The notes below the pieces were generated by a model that saw only the letters and a list, made by a program, of their open reading frames with translations, was not told where the DNA came from and searched no databases. Below, piece by piece: positions 42,941-51,079 of a DNA stretch of 64,000 bases (within the stretch, counting starts at the first letter, position 1; each line of letters starts with the position of its first letter). The stretch is from Bradyrhizobium sp. (GTDB taxonomy: Bacteria > Pseudomonadota > Alphaproteobacteria > Rhizobiales > Xanthobacteraceae). The position numbers and the translations under genes were made by a program. The stretch is from contig NZ_JACRAW010000025.1 in assembly GCF_016213215.1 (NCBI RefSeq), forward strand, positions 62,001 through 126,000, in the 5' to 3' direction.

Positions 42941-43939
42941 ATGGATAGCATCCAATTGCTCTGGACCCAGATCGGCGCCGGAGTTTCGACAGTTCTGTTT
43001 GGCGGCACGCTGTTCAACCTGCTTCGCTTGCGAAGTCGGATCGCGGCCGCCGCCAGATGGACCCGCGTTGAAGGCGTCATCCTGGCATCGGAGGTCCATG
43101 CACCCCTCGTACCCGTGTCTGATGACCAGGACGACGCCACTCCGACCGTCCGCTATCGTTACCGCGTCGGCGAGCGGGAGTTCGAGAGCGACAGGACCAT
43201 GATCGGCGGCGAACCGCTTACGACGCGCATGCTCGCACGCCGGCTGGTGGCACGCTATCCGGTCGGAGCCCTTGTCGATGTTCATGTGGACCCAAAAGAT
43301 CCGGCCAATGCGGTCCTGGATCCGACGCACACCAGCAATTTGGCGGCGCTGACTGCACTGATGGTGACGTTTGGCGCGATCGCAGCGGTCTTGATCGCGC
43401 ATACGATCGCGGGTCGGGTACTCTATACCAGCAACGGCGTTCCTCTCTTCGCATTCCTCCTCCCCGCAGCCGCCTTCGCCGCTGCCATCGCCTCGGTCCT
43501 TTCCTTCGCGGGGAAGCGCAGGCTCGCAAGCGCCAGCTCGGGATGGCCGACCGTGCCGGGAAAGATCACCTCGTCGACCGTGATCGAGGAATTGATCGAA
43601 GAACACAGCGACGATGACGAGGGACGGATCAAGATTATTCGCCGGTATCAGGTCGACCTTCGCTATGCCTACCGGGTCGGCAGGCGGGATTTGGTTGGTC
43701 TCAACGCCCATTGGGGATGGACGGGGGTCTATGGCCTTCGTGATCTCGCGGGAGCCGAGGCGAGCCGTTATCCAGAGGGACAGGCCGTGACGGTCTACTA
43801 TGACCCGCAGCATCCAGCCAACGCCGTGCTCGAACCGGGAGGCCGTCAAGGCTCGGCCGCTCCGCTGGCCTTCGGCGCGGTCTGCGCCATCGTCGGTATG
43901 GGCTTTCTGATCTTCTTCCTGCGGGTCGGCTTCGCCTGA
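42941..43939 (+). CDS. Membrane protein with two DUF3592-like repeats
   Basis: A 332-residue protein with an N-terminal hydrophobic segment (IGAGVSTVLFGGTLF), a soluble beta domain, two central membrane helices (about 130-180), a second beta domain of the same type, and a final helix (FGAVCAIVGMGFLIFFL). The two beta domains both end in a Y-x-P-x-x-P-x-x-A-V-L-E/D-P pattern (VDPKDPANAVLDPTH and YDPQHPANAVLEPGG), a clear internal duplication typical of DUF3592. It is expected in the inner membrane. The upstream small secreted gene is probably in the same operon. Function unknown. Confidence 0.8.
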   Translation: MDSIQLLWTQIGAGVSTVLFGGTLFNLLRLRSRIAAAARWTRVEGVILASEVHAPLVPVSDDQDDATPTVRYRYRVGEREFESDRTMIGGEPLTTRMLARRLVARYPVGALVDVHVDPKDPANAVLDPTHTSNLAALTALMVTFGAIAAVLIAHTIAGRVLYTSNGVPLFAFLLPAAAFAAAIASVLSFAGKRRLASASSGWPTVPGKITSSTVIEELIEEHSDDDEGRIKIIRRYQVDLRYAYRVGRRDLVGLNAHWGWTGVYGLRDLAGAEASRYPEGQAVTVYYDPQHPANAVLEPGGRQGSAAPLAFGAVCAIVGMGFLIFFLRVGFA

Positions 43940-43993
43940 GCGAAGACGCGACTTGTCCTGTGACTGAGTCCGAGAATGCGCCGAACCTCATGA

Positions 43994-44569
43994 TCAGCCA
44001 CGCGGAATACCGGCGGCCCCCTGGGTTGCCGTTGCAAAGCCATAGATCGACGCCAGCCGATCGAGACATTCCCGGAAGCGGCGGGCAAAATATTCGTTCC
44101 AGCGCTGGCTGCGCACGGATCGACGCTGCCCCACCTGCTCCATGGTCAGCCCGAGGACCAGCACCTCGTGCACCAGCGCCGCGCCGTCGGTACCGAGCTC
44201 GCGCTCGATCCTGTTGAGCCGCAGCACCGCATGGCGCTGGCTCTCGGTGAAGGGTTCGCGTGTCCTCACGCCATCGACATATTCTCGGGTTGGATCAATC
44301 GCCTGCGGACCCCGCTCCGCGCGCTCCCAATCGTTCTGGAAGGCGCGGCCGGCCCTGTACTGCGCCTCATCGATCTGGTGGTGGGAATGGAGCCGGCCGA
44401 GCGGATCATTGCGGATCGACCGCAATACGACGATCTTCTCGCCCGGATCGAGCGCCAGCGGGTTGTCGACATCGACCGAGGCGACCTCCGCGTTGAGCGG
44501 CAGATCGCGCGTTCGGCGATCATAGATCTTTGCCAGCCTGTACGATTTGCTGCGTTTGGCCCGTGCCAC
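43994..44569 (-). CDS. Hypothetical protein with a C-terminal helix-turn-helix-like segment
   Basis: A 191-residue protein. The N-terminal part carries RTRDLPLNAEVASVDVDNPL; the middle SQRHAVLRLNRIERELGTDG and the end LGLTMEQVGQRRSVRSQRWN resemble sigma region 4 or phage antiterminator-type helix-turn-helix segments. The start is GTG at 44569 with GGAG nine bases upstream. It follows the GcrA-type gene on the same strand with a 50-base gap. It might be related to DUF6456; I could not confirm this. It may be a DNA-binding protein in the same regulatory group as the S24 repressor. Confidence 0.6.
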   Translation of the reverse strand: MARAKRSKSYRLAKIYDRRTRDLPLNAEVASVDVDNPLALDPGEKIVVLRSIRNDPLGRLHSHHQIDEAQYRAGRAFQNDWERAERGPQAIDPTREYVDGVRTREPFTESQRHAVLRLNRIERELGTDGAALVHEVLVLGLTMEQVGQRRSVRSQRWNEYFARRFRECLDRLASIYGFATATQGAAGIPRG

Positions 44570-44619
44570 TTGTAACTACTCCTTGCCACAATGAAGATGA
44601 GGGATTCCGGCACGTCCGG

Positions 44620-45153
44620 TCAGGCGCTGGTCACGAGCCTCAAGACGACCGGACGGGCGGCACGCTCGGACGCGGTGCCAAGGCCTCTGGTCAGGTCAAA
44701 ATGCGCCGCGCAATAGCTCGAACCCTGCCGCTTGGGATGGCCGCAAAAGGCGATCGCCTCGCCGTCCCTGTCGCCCCCGTAAGGGTATCGGCAATCGCCC
44801 GGCTCAAGCTCGTCCAGCGAAAGAAGCCGCGGACTGAGGCCGACGCAGCGCAGTTTCACCGGTTCGGCGCGCCTGAAGGCCGCCATGGGCGGCCGAACCA
44901 GATCCAGCGGCGCAGTCTTGGGCGGCCGGACCAGTCGCGGCCCGTTGGGCAGCGGCGGCACGATCGGCGGGCTTTCCACCCGATCGGGCGCAACGAGGCC
45001 CATCCGCTTGCCGCGCCCGATCGCGGCGCTCCGCGTGTAGCGGGTGCCGAATTTCTCGTTGATGGCTCTTGCAGCCTCCGAAAAGGACATGCCCCTGGCC
45101 AATAATTCGCGCAGCGCGTCGGAATGCCCCGGCGCCCAGTTGCTCGGTTCCAT
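44620..45153 (-). CDS. GcrA-family cell-cycle-type regulator (paralogue)
   Basis: A 177-residue protein of the GcrA family. The N-terminal SANT-like/HTH domain (WAPGHSDALRELLARGMSFS, EAARAINEKFGTRYTRSAAI, GRGKRMGL) and the conserved C-terminal cysteine segment (CRYPYGGDRDGEAIAFCGHP, then CAAHF) are present. GcrA binds sigma-70 and methylated promoters and is an alphaproteobacterial cell-cycle regulator. This copy has a variable linker rich in Pro. It is divergent from the S24 repressor gene, so the operators between them could control both. The usual GcrA is single-copy elsewhere, so this is likely a paralogue. Confidence 0.85.
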   Translation of the reverse strand: MEPSNWAPGHSDALRELLARGMSFSEAARAINEKFGTRYTRSAAIGRGKRMGLVAPDRVESPPIVPPLPNGPRLVRPPKTAPLDLVRPPMAAFRRAEPVKLRCVGLSPRLLSLDELEPGDCRYPYGGDRDGEAIAFCGHPKRQGSSYCAAHFDLTRGLGTASERAARPVVLRLVTSA

Positions 45154-45213
45154 GTTGTCTGCCTTTTAATGAGCGCCGATCGGCCCGAAACGCCCCGGAC
45201 GCCACGCCATTAC

Positions 45214-45230
45214 TTTCCGATATTCCGAAA
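45214..45230. promoter_or_regulatory. Operator-like palindrome 1 (TTTCnG-N5-CnGAAA)
   Basis: TTTCCG-ATATT-CCGAAA. It matches the two intact downstream sites in the half-site and spacer arrangement. Centre 45222, in the region between the divergent GcrA-type gene and the S24 repressor gene. Confidence 0.6.
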
Positions 45231-45246
45231 TCAATGTCAAGCGCGA

Positions 45247-45263
45247 TTTCGGATCTTCGTAAT
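45247..45263. promoter_or_regulatory. Operator-like palindrome 2 (degenerate)
   Basis: TTTCGG-ATCTT-CGTAAT: the left half fits the consensus and the right half is degenerate. Centre 45255, 33 bases from palindrome 1. Weak on its own, but supported by its position in the array. Confidence 0.4.
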
Positions 45264-45287
45264 TGCTATAATTCTGAAATTCGGAAA
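45264..45287 (+). promoter_or_regulatory. Extended -10 promoter with operator 3 overlapping it (S24 repressor)
   Basis: TGCTATAAT at 45264-45272 contains a perfect -10 TATAAT with an upstream TG (extended -10), and no good -35 is needed. ATTCTG-AAATT-CGGAAA at 45271-45287 overlaps the end of the -10, so a bound repressor would block transcription of its own gene at 45324. Centre 45279. Confidence 0.75.
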
Positions 45288-45323
45288 TAGAGGAGTGGCA
45301 AGGACTTATGCGAGGAAATGACC

Positions 45324-45959
45324 ATGCTTGATGTCGCGATGATCGAACGGGGACTGGCAAAACCGGGCAAGACCAAGGGGGGCCTGGCGGACGCCATGGG
45401 GGTGCGCCCGGGCGCCGTGTCCGAAATCCTGGGCGGGGAACGCCTGATCAAGGCGTCGGAAATTCTGCCGATCATGGAATACCTTGAGCTGAACACCGCC
45501 CCGATCATGGGTCGGGTGGGCGCCGGGGCCGTCATTGAGCCTGACTTTGAGCAGGTCCCGCCGGACGGCCTTGGGGAGGTTCAACTGCCCTTCCCCATCG
45601 TGGAAGAGACCGTCGCATTCGAGGTAATGGGGGATTCCATGCTCCCGAAGTATGAGAACGGCGACATCATCGTCGTCTACAAGGAGCAGCGGTATCCGCT
45701 CTCGAGTTTCTTCGGCGAAGAGGCCGTGGTGCGACTCAAGACCGGTCAGCGCTACCTGAAAACCGTCGAGCGGGGAAAATCCCCCTCCGTCGTCAACCTC
45801 ACGAGTTTCAACGCCAAGCCGATCGTCGGGGTGAAACTGGACTGGATCGGCGAGATCTGCCTCACCCTGCCGCGAGGCCAGATCGAGCGGCTGCGCGCCA
45901 GAACGGCGCGGACGCGGAAGACGACCAAGGGGTCGGGCTCCCGCGGCCACGAGAAATGA
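45324..45959 (+). CDS. S24/LexA-like repressor with N-terminal helix-turn-helix
   Basis: A 211-residue repressor. Residues 1-55 contain a helix-turn-helix (GGLADAMGVRPGAVSEILGG). The stretch GRVGAGAVIEP (about 63-73) is a possible hinge with an Ala-Gly self-cleavage pair. Residues about 95-180 are a peptidase S24 domain with the catalytic Ser105 in VMGDSMLPKYENGD and the Lys146 in RYLKTV. Such proteins cleave themselves after DNA damage and release operators. It has its own extended -10 promoter with overlapping operators, and two more lie beyond its 3' end. GAGGA seven bases before the ATG at 45324 decides the start over 45318. Confidence 0.88.
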   Translation: MLDVAMIERGLAKPGKTKGGLADAMGVRPGAVSEILGGERLIKASEILPIMEYLELNTAPIMGRVGAGAVIEPDFEQVPPDGLGEVQLPFPIVEETVAFEVMGDSMLPKYENGDIIVVYKEQRYPLSSFFGEEAVVRLKTGQRYLKTVERGKSPSVVNLTSFNAKPIVGVKLDWIGEICLTLPRGQIERLRARTARTRKTTKGSGSRGHEK

Positions 45960-46006
45960 ACGGCCGCCCCGTCGATTCGCGCCGAACAGGCCGTCACGCC
46001 AGCCAA

Positions 46007-46023
46007 TTTCTGGTTTACAGAAA
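46007..46023. promoter_or_regulatory. Operator-like palindrome 4 (best match)
   Basis: TTTCTG-GTTTA-CAGAAA: both halves are perfect complements (with flanking bases, AATTTCTG pairs with CAGAAATT over eight bases). Centre 46015, 32 bases from palindrome 5. Confidence 0.75.
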
Positions 46024-46030
46024 TTAGGGC

Positions 46031-46059
46031 TTGACGAAATTCTGCTTTTCAGAAATACT
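46031..46059 (+). promoter_or_regulatory. Promoter with operator 5 between -35 and -10 (46103 gene)
   Basis: TTGACG at 46031-46036 and AAATAC at 46054-46059 form a promoter with 17-base spacing. ATTCTG-CTTTT-CAGAAA at 46039-46055 fills the spacer and would occlude RNA polymerase. Centre 46047. Confidence 0.7.
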
Positions 46060-46102
46060 GCACGTCATCCTCGGGCCACCGAGGATGACAGAGAAGGTCT
46101 CC

Positions 46103-46378
46103 ATGCAGTATTTCGTCGTGATGATTGATTATGGCAGGCGCGGCCGCGAGGCGGTCGTCGACCCCGAAATCACCCGGCGCGAGGTGGTCAGCCGCGTAGC
46201 ATCCGGCGAGTACAGGAATATCTGCTTCATCCACGAGATCGCGGACTCCTTGGTCGAGGACATCACGGACGAGATTCTCGCCGAGGCGGCGCTTCCCGAA
46301 GTTCCGCCCGATGAGACCGACCTTCAGTCGATCCGGTTCGACCATGCCCGCGACCTGCGCAAGCACGAGCGGGCCTGA
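46103..46378 (+). CDS. Small acidic protein under the S24 operator, 91 residues
   Basis: A 91-residue soluble protein: MQYFVVMIDYGRRGREAVVD, then a helical region, and a strongly acidic end (LPEVPPDETDLQSIRFDHAR). GAGAAGG five bases before the ATG supports the start at 46103; upstream in-frame starts exist at 46031 and 46085 but lack such a site. The promoter carries operators 4 and 5 of the S24 array, so it should be derepressed when the repressor is inactivated. I do not recognise its function. It could be a DNA-damage-inducible effector, by context. Confidence 0.75.
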   Translation: MQYFVVMIDYGRRGREAVVDPEITRREVVSRVASGEYRNICFIHEIADSLVEDITDEILAEAALPEVPPDETDLQSIRFDHARDLRKHERA

Positions 46379-46426
46379 CGCTGGCGGCGCCACCCTCGTG
46401 CCATTCCGCGCACCTGAGCGGGCTTT

Positions 46427-47401
46427 TCAGACTAGGAGCACCGTCGATCCGGTCGTCTTTCGCGCGGCGAGGTCCGCGTGAGCCCTCGCCGCCTCCTTGA
46501 GCGCATAGGTCTGGTGCACCTCGATCTTCACCGCGCCCGACTTCACCACCTCGAACAGCTCGTTGGCCATGGCGACCAGGCTCTCGCGCTTGGCGGCATA
46601 GGTGAACAACGTCGGCCGGGTGACGAATAGCGATCCCTTCTGCGCGAGCAGGCCGAGGTTGAGCGGCTCGACCGCGCCGGAAGACTGGCCGAACAAGGCG
46701 GCGACTCCGAGCGGGGCAAGGCAATCCAGCGATTTCAGGAAGGTGTCCTTGCCAACGGAATCATAGACGACAGGTACTTTCCTTCCGCCGGTGATCTCGT
46801 CGACGCGCTTCACGAAATCCTCGCGCGTATAGATGATGACATGATCGCAGCCATGGGCCTTCGCGAGCTTGGCCTTTTCGTCGCTGCCGACCGTGCCGAT
46901 CACGGTTGCGCCGAGGTGCTTGGCCCACTGGCTCAGGATGAGGCCCACCCCACCGGCTGCCGCATGCAGCAGGATGGTGTCGCCAGCTTTGATCCGGTAG
47001 GTCTGCCGGATCAGATATTGCGTCGTCAGCCCCTTCAGCATCATCGCCGCTGCGGTCTTGTCATCGATGCCGTCGGGCAGCTTGAGCAGGCGTTCGGCGG
47101 GAATGAGACGCGCCTCGGAATAGGCACCGAGCGGAGCGGCCCCGTAGGCGATACGATCGCCAGGCTTCAGATCGGTGACGCCCGCGCCCACTTCCTCGAC
47201 GACGCCAGCCGCTTCACCGCCGAGCCCGCTCGGCAACGGCAGGGGATAGAGCCCGGTACGATGATAGATGTCGATGAAGTTCAATCCGACGGCGGTATGG
47301 CGGATGCGCGCCTCGCCGGGTCCGGGCTTGCCGACACTGACCTCCTCCCAGACCAGGACTTCGGGACCTCCGGTCTTGTGAAAGCGGATGGCGTGCGTCA
47401 T
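46427..47401 (-). CDS. NADPH:quinone oxidoreductase (zinc-independent MDR family, QOR-like)
   Basis: A 324-residue MDR-superfamily quinone oxidoreductase. There is no zinc-binding Cys cluster. The cofactor motif is AAAGGVGLILSQWAKHLGA (A-x-x-G-G-V-G), typical of NADPH quinone oxidoreductases. VGLNFIDIYHRTGLYPLPLP and VFGQSSGAVEP-like segments (AALFGQSSGAVEPL) are present. It likely reduces quinones or electrophilic enones. AAGGAG with a 6-base spacer precedes the ATG at 47401, so the longer frame to 47515 is not used. Next to an NQO1-type gene, it suggests detoxification of quinones. Confidence 0.9.
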   Translation of the reverse strand: MTHAIRFHKTGGPEVLVWEEVSVGKPGPGEARIRHTAVGLNFIDIYHRTGLYPLPLPSGLGGEAAGVVEEVGAGVTDLKPGDRIAYGAAPLGAYSEARLIPAERLLKLPDGIDDKTAAAMMLKGLTTQYLIRQTYRIKAGDTILLHAAAGGVGLILSQWAKHLGATVIGTVGSDEKAKLAKAHGCDHVIIYTREDFVKRVDEITGGRKVPVVYDSVGKDTFLKSLDCLAPLGVAALFGQSSGAVEPLNLGLLAQKGSLFVTRPTLFTYAAKRESLVAMANELFEVVKSGAVKIEVHQTYALKEAARAHADLAARKTTGSTVLLV

Positions 47402-47511
47402 GGCGTGCTCCTTGGGATTGTTGATTGTGATCCGATGTCGAGAAACGGCAGGAAAGGTTTTCAGTCCATTTACATGTGCGTGAACGAACCCGATCCGGGT
47501 CGCATCCGAAA

Positions 47512-48180
47512 TCAATAGATGCCGACGTCGAACGGCCTCTCATCCCCGATGTGCTTGAGGCGGCTGCCATAGGCGGCGAGGAGTACGGTCCGCTGCTCCT
47601 GGTCCAGCCGGACCGGCCCGTACACGATGTGCGGCTGTAGCACGTCAAAGCCGACGAACTGCAGGATTCCGCGATGGATGGGGCGCAGGATGGCATGGAT
47701 ATCGCCATTGAATCCCCCCTTGCCGTAGGCCTGCTGGGGACCGCCGGTCGTCAGCGACAGCATCGCGCGCCTGCCCGTAAAGACGCCGTTGGCATAGAGC
47801 CTGTCCCCGCCATAAGTCCGTCCCATCGCGAACACCCGGTCCACCCAGCCTTTGAGAATGCCGGGAAGGGCGAACCACCAAAGCGGAAACTGCCAGATCA
47901 TCAGATCGCACCATTCCAGCTTCTTCATTTCGCGCTCGATATCCTCGGCAAAGCCGAAGGTTTCCGTCGCGTGCATTTCCTCGAGCTGCTGCTTGAAATA
48001 GTCCGGGTTCTTGAGGGTGAGAAAGTTGTGGCGCCCGGAAACCGGATCGAACTGCATGGAGTAGAGATCCGAGGTAGCAACCTCGTGGCCCGCGGCCGTG
48101 AGCGTATCAACCGCCGTCTGGAACATTGCCCCGTTGAAACTCTGGTGTTCGGGATGCGCGAATACGAGCAGCATTTTCAT
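47512..48180 (-). CDS. NAD(P)H:quinone oxidoreductase, flavodoxin-fold (NQO/MdaB type)
   Basis: A 222-residue flavoprotein of the flavodoxin-like fold. The FMN/FAD-binding start LLVFAHPEHQSFNGAMFQTA and the segments WQFPLWWFALPGILKGWVDR and SLTTGGPQQAYGKGGFNGDI are typical of NQO1/KefF/MdaB-type two-electron quinone reductases. The frame extends to 48576, but the ATG at 48180 has a GGGGG five bases away and starts the natural N-terminus. Together with the next gene (46427-47401) it forms a quinone-detoxification pair on the same strand. Cytoplasmic. Confidence 0.9.
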   Translation of the reverse strand: MKMLLVFAHPEHQSFNGAMFQTAVDTLTAAGHEVATSDLYSMQFDPVSGRHNFLTLKNPDYFKQQLEEMHATETFGFAEDIEREMKKLEWCDLMIWQFPLWWFALPGILKGWVDRVFAMGRTYGGDRLYANGVFTGRRAMLSLTTGGPQQAYGKGGFNGDIHAILRPIHRGILQFVGFDVLQPHIVYGPVRLDQEQRTVLLAAYGSRLKHIGDERPFDVGIY

Positions 48181-48348
48181 GAATTGCCCCCGGGGAAAGC
48201 GATGTGGAACCGCCGACGTTACAAGAATGCCACAGCCGGCCACAAATATCGCGCGTTCCGCTTGTAATCGAAAGAGTTGATGGGGAGGCTTGGTGCGGTC
48301 GGCGGTAGATTCGTCGCGGGTTGAGTTCGCCTGCAAAGGAGAGCCGAG

Positions 48349-48543
48349 ATGCCAGCTTACGTCCAGCATCACGCGATCGATACCGCACCGGTGATCTGCC
48401 CCAGCTGCATGGGCGTGTTGCCAATGTTCGTGCGTGAAGTCGAACCGCACTGGAGCATGGCCAAGATCGATTTCGTATACGAATGCGTCGACTGCGGAGC
48501 GGAGGTCCGCCACACAGTCGAAAAGCCCGAAGCTCGCCACTGA
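48349..48543 (+). CDS. Small zinc-ribbon-like protein, 64 residues
   Basis: A 64-residue protein with two Cys-x-x-Cys pairs: VICPSCMGVLPMFV near residue 17 and YECVDCGAEVRHTVE near residue 46. The 29-residue spacing fits a zinc ribbon. GGAGAG before the ATG supports the start. It lies alone between the quinone reductases and the MoxR gene. Likely a metal-binding accessory or transcription-related protein; not identified. Confidence 0.75.
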   Translation: MPAYVQHHAIDTAPVICPSCMGVLPMFVREVEPHWSMAKIDFVYECVDCGAEVRHTVEKPEARH

Positions 48544-48628
48544 TCCGTTCGGCACCTTCGCGCATGGACCGCTCAACTGAGCACAATGCTCTCCGGCTAT
48601 TTGCGGGACGCGGAAAATCGCCCCGTTG

Positions 48629-48644
48629 GGACATAGTCATGTCC
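48629..48644. promoter_or_regulatory. Perfect inverted repeat upstream of the MoxR gene
   Basis: GGACAT-AGTC-ATGTCC, a 6-4-6 perfect palindrome centred about 80 bases before the GTG at 48717. It could be an operator for an unknown dimeric regulator. Confidence 0.45.
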
Positions 48645-48716
48645 TAAACGAGGCTTGTTCTTTGCCTGGAACACAGGCAGAACAGTCACACAGCAATATG
48701 TCCGGAGCGCCTATTC

Positions 48717-49664
48717 GTGGCTGAACATCGGCCCTCGACCTCGATCGAGGCAGTAGAAAGCGGCCTTGCCGCTCAAGGCTATATCGCGAGCCGGCAGATT
48801 GCGACCGCGGTCTATCTTTCGCAAGCGATCGATAAACCCATACTGGTCGAAGGTCCCGCGGGCGTCGGCAAGACCGAGCTTGCCAAGGCGATCGCCGCAT
48901 GGCGAGGCCAGAAGATGATCCGTCTGCAGTGCTATGAAGGGCTGGATGAAGCCAAGGCGCTTTACGAGTGGAAGTACGCCAAGCAGCTCCTCTACACCCA
49001 GATCCTGAAGGACAAGCTGGGCGAGGTGCTGGGCGGCGCCGCAACGCTCCATGCCGCTCTCGAGCAGTTGCACGATTTCGGCGACGTGTTCTTCTCTAAG
49101 GAATTCGTCGAGCCGCGGCCCCTGCTGCAGGCGCTGGAGCAGCCCGCCGGCTGTGTGCTCCTGGTCGACGAGATCGACAAGTCCGATGCCGAGTTCGAAT
49201 CCCTGCTTCTGGAAATCCTTTCTGATTTCCAGGTCACCATTCCCGAGCTCGGCACCGTCTCTGCGATCACGCCCCCCACGGTGATCCTGACCTCCAACAG
49301 CGAGCGCGATCTGGGCGACGCGCTGAAGCGGCGCTGCCTGCACCTGCATATTGGGTTTCCCGAGCAGAAGCTGGAGGAACGAATCGTCGAAAGCCGCGTG
49401 CCGGGCATTTCACAGACGTTGCGCCGGCAGATGGTCGGCTTCATCAACGAGATCCGCACGCTCGACCTGAAGAAGCTGCCGTCAGTCAGCGAGACCATCG
49501 ATTGGGCCCGCGTTCTGGTGCTGCTGCAGGCTTCCGAGCTTGACCACCAGATCGTGAAGGACACGCTCAACGTCCTCCTGAAGTACGAATCCGACATCGA
49601 GGCGGCGCTGCCCCAGGTCACCACGTTCGTTGCCAAGGCCATCCGCCAGAACGTTTTCGGCTGA
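48717..49664 (+). CDS. MoxR-family AAA+ ATPase
   Basis: A 315-residue AAA+ ATPase of the MoxR/RavA class. Walker A is GPAGVGKTELAKA, Walker B CVLLVDEIDKSD, sensor 1 TPPTVILTSNSERDL, and the arginine-finger region RRCLHLHI follow in order. MoxR proteins act as chaperones that activate partner complexes with VWA proteins. The start is GTG at 48717. It is followed five bases later by a VWA gene, the usual MoxR-VWA pairing. The target complex (for example a metalloenzyme or a cell-envelope machine) is not visible. Confidence 0.93.
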   Translation: MAEHRPSTSIEAVESGLAAQGYIASRQIATAVYLSQAIDKPILVEGPAGVGKTELAKAIAAWRGQKMIRLQCYEGLDEAKALYEWKYAKQLLYTQILKDKLGEVLGGAATLHAALEQLHDFGDVFFSKEFVEPRPLLQALEQPAGCVLLVDEIDKSDAEFESLLLEILSDFQVTIPELGTVSAITPPTVILTSNSERDLGDALKRRCLHLHIGFPEQKLEERIVESRVPGISQTLRRQMVGFINEIRTLDLKKLPSVSETIDWARVLVLLQASELDHQIVKDTLNVLLKYESDIEAALPQVTTFVAKAIRQNVFG

Positions 49665-49669
49665 ACGCC

Positions 49670-51046
49670 ATGCGCGAAAACCTCCATCGCTTCTTTAGGG
49701 CAGCGCGGGGGGCCGGGGTCCATGTCTCCCCCGCGGAAAGCATCGATGCGATGCGCGCCGTTGGCCAGGTCGGCGTGTCCGATCGCGGCATTCTGCGCGA
49801 TACCCTCCTGCTGACGCTCGCCAAGACGCAGAATGAGAAGCGCGCGCTCGCTGATTGCTTCGATCTGTTCTTCAGTCAGCCCGAGCCGCCGAAAGATACG
49901 TCCGAACGGAATCGCACCCAGGACTCGGATGAGACCGCGTCGTACGAGGTGCCAGCCCTTGCACCTGCCGCGGGCAGCTCCCAATCAACTGATGGACTCG
50001 GTCCGCTCGCGCAGCTGCTGCTGTCACAGAATCGCAACGCAATCGCGGCAGCGACAGCCAACGCCGCGAGTGCTGCATCCCTGTCGGACATCCGCTATTC
50101 CACCCAGCGCGGAATCTTTTCCAGCCGCATTCTGGAGGCGATGGGCATCCAGCGCCTGCGCGATGACCTCGACGAGTTGACGGCGACCAATCCCGCGTTG
50201 GCCGAACGACTTACCGCTCTGCTCGAGGGCCTTCGCGAAAGCGTTCGCGAGACGGTTTCCCAGGGCCTGGTCCTCTACGGACGCGAGGAAGCGGAGAACC
50301 TGCGGAATGAGATCCTGCGCAACGCGCCGCTCGCCCGGATCGAGCCGCGCCAGGTCGAGCAGATGCGATTTCTTATCCGCCAGATTGCCCGGCGCCTGCG
50401 CGAACGCTACAGCAAGCCGCGCAAGCGCCAGCGGCGCGGCCATCTCGATGTCCGCCGGACGTTGCGGCGCAACGCGGCCTGGGGCGGAGTTCCTTTTCTC
50501 ACGGCCTGGAAACGCAAGCACCGCGACAGGCCGAAGATCGTGGCCCTGTGCGACGTCTCAGGTTCCGTCGCGCGGGTCTCCGACTTCTTCCTGCTCCTGA
50601 TCCACAGCCTGCACGAAGTTGTCGACGACGTGCGCTCGTTCGCCTTCTCCGGGAATCTCATCGAGGTCAGCGACATCCTTGAATCCAAGTCGCCCGAAGA
50701 AGCAATGAAGGACATCATGTCCAAAGTCGGCTTCGGCTCGTCCGATTACGGCTCCTCTTTCGCCGATTTCGAGAAGGAGTGGATGAGCACACTCACTCCG
50801 CAGACCACCGTGATCGTCCTCGGAGACGCGCGCAGCAACAATCTCGATCCGCGCGCGGACATCCTGCGCCGCATCTCCGAACGGTCTAAGCGGCTGGTAT
50901 GGCTCAATCCCGAAAGCCGCATGACGTGGGGCTTCGGCGATTCCGAGATGACGCGCTATGCGACCTTCTGCAGCGTCATACGCCAGTGCGCGACCGCGCA
51001 GCAGCTTGAGCGCGCGGTGTCAGATATCGTCGCGACGTATCAGTAG
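49670..51046 (+). CDS. VWA-domain protein (CoxE-like), partner of MoxR
   Basis: A 458-residue cytoplasmic protein. The long N-terminal region (1-260) is helical. A CoxE-like von Willebrand factor A domain follows, with the metal-ion-dependent adhesion site DVSGSVARVSDF (about residue 290) and a Thr-containing motif near TTVIVLGDARSNNLDPRA. It starts five bases after the MoxR stop, so the two are translated as a unit. In characterised pairs the VWA protein acts as an adaptor for the MoxR ATPase. CoxE is the CO dehydrogenase maturation member, but no CO dehydrogenase genes are here. Confidence 0.9.
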   Translation: MRENLHRFFRAARGAGVHVSPAESIDAMRAVGQVGVSDRGILRDTLLLTLAKTQNEKRALADCFDLFFSQPEPPKDTSERNRTQDSDETASYEVPALAPAAGSSQSTDGLGPLAQLLLSQNRNAIAAATANAASAASLSDIRYSTQRGIFSSRILEAMGIQRLRDDLDELTATNPALAERLTALLEGLRESVRETVSQGLVLYGREEAENLRNEILRNAPLARIEPRQVEQMRFLIRQIARRLRERYSKPRKRQRRGHLDVRRTLRRNAAWGGVPFLTAWKRKHRDRPKIVALCDVSGSVARVSDFFLLLIHSLHEVVDDVRSFAFSGNLIEVSDILESKSPEEAMKDIMSKVGFGSSDYGSSFADFEKEWMSTLTPQTTVIVLGDARSNNLDPRADILRRISERSKRLVWLNPESRMTWGFGDSEMTRYATFCSVIRQCATAQQLERAVSDIVATYQ

Positions 51047-51079
51047 CGACCGGAGCTCACGGATTTCAAGGCTCGGTGA

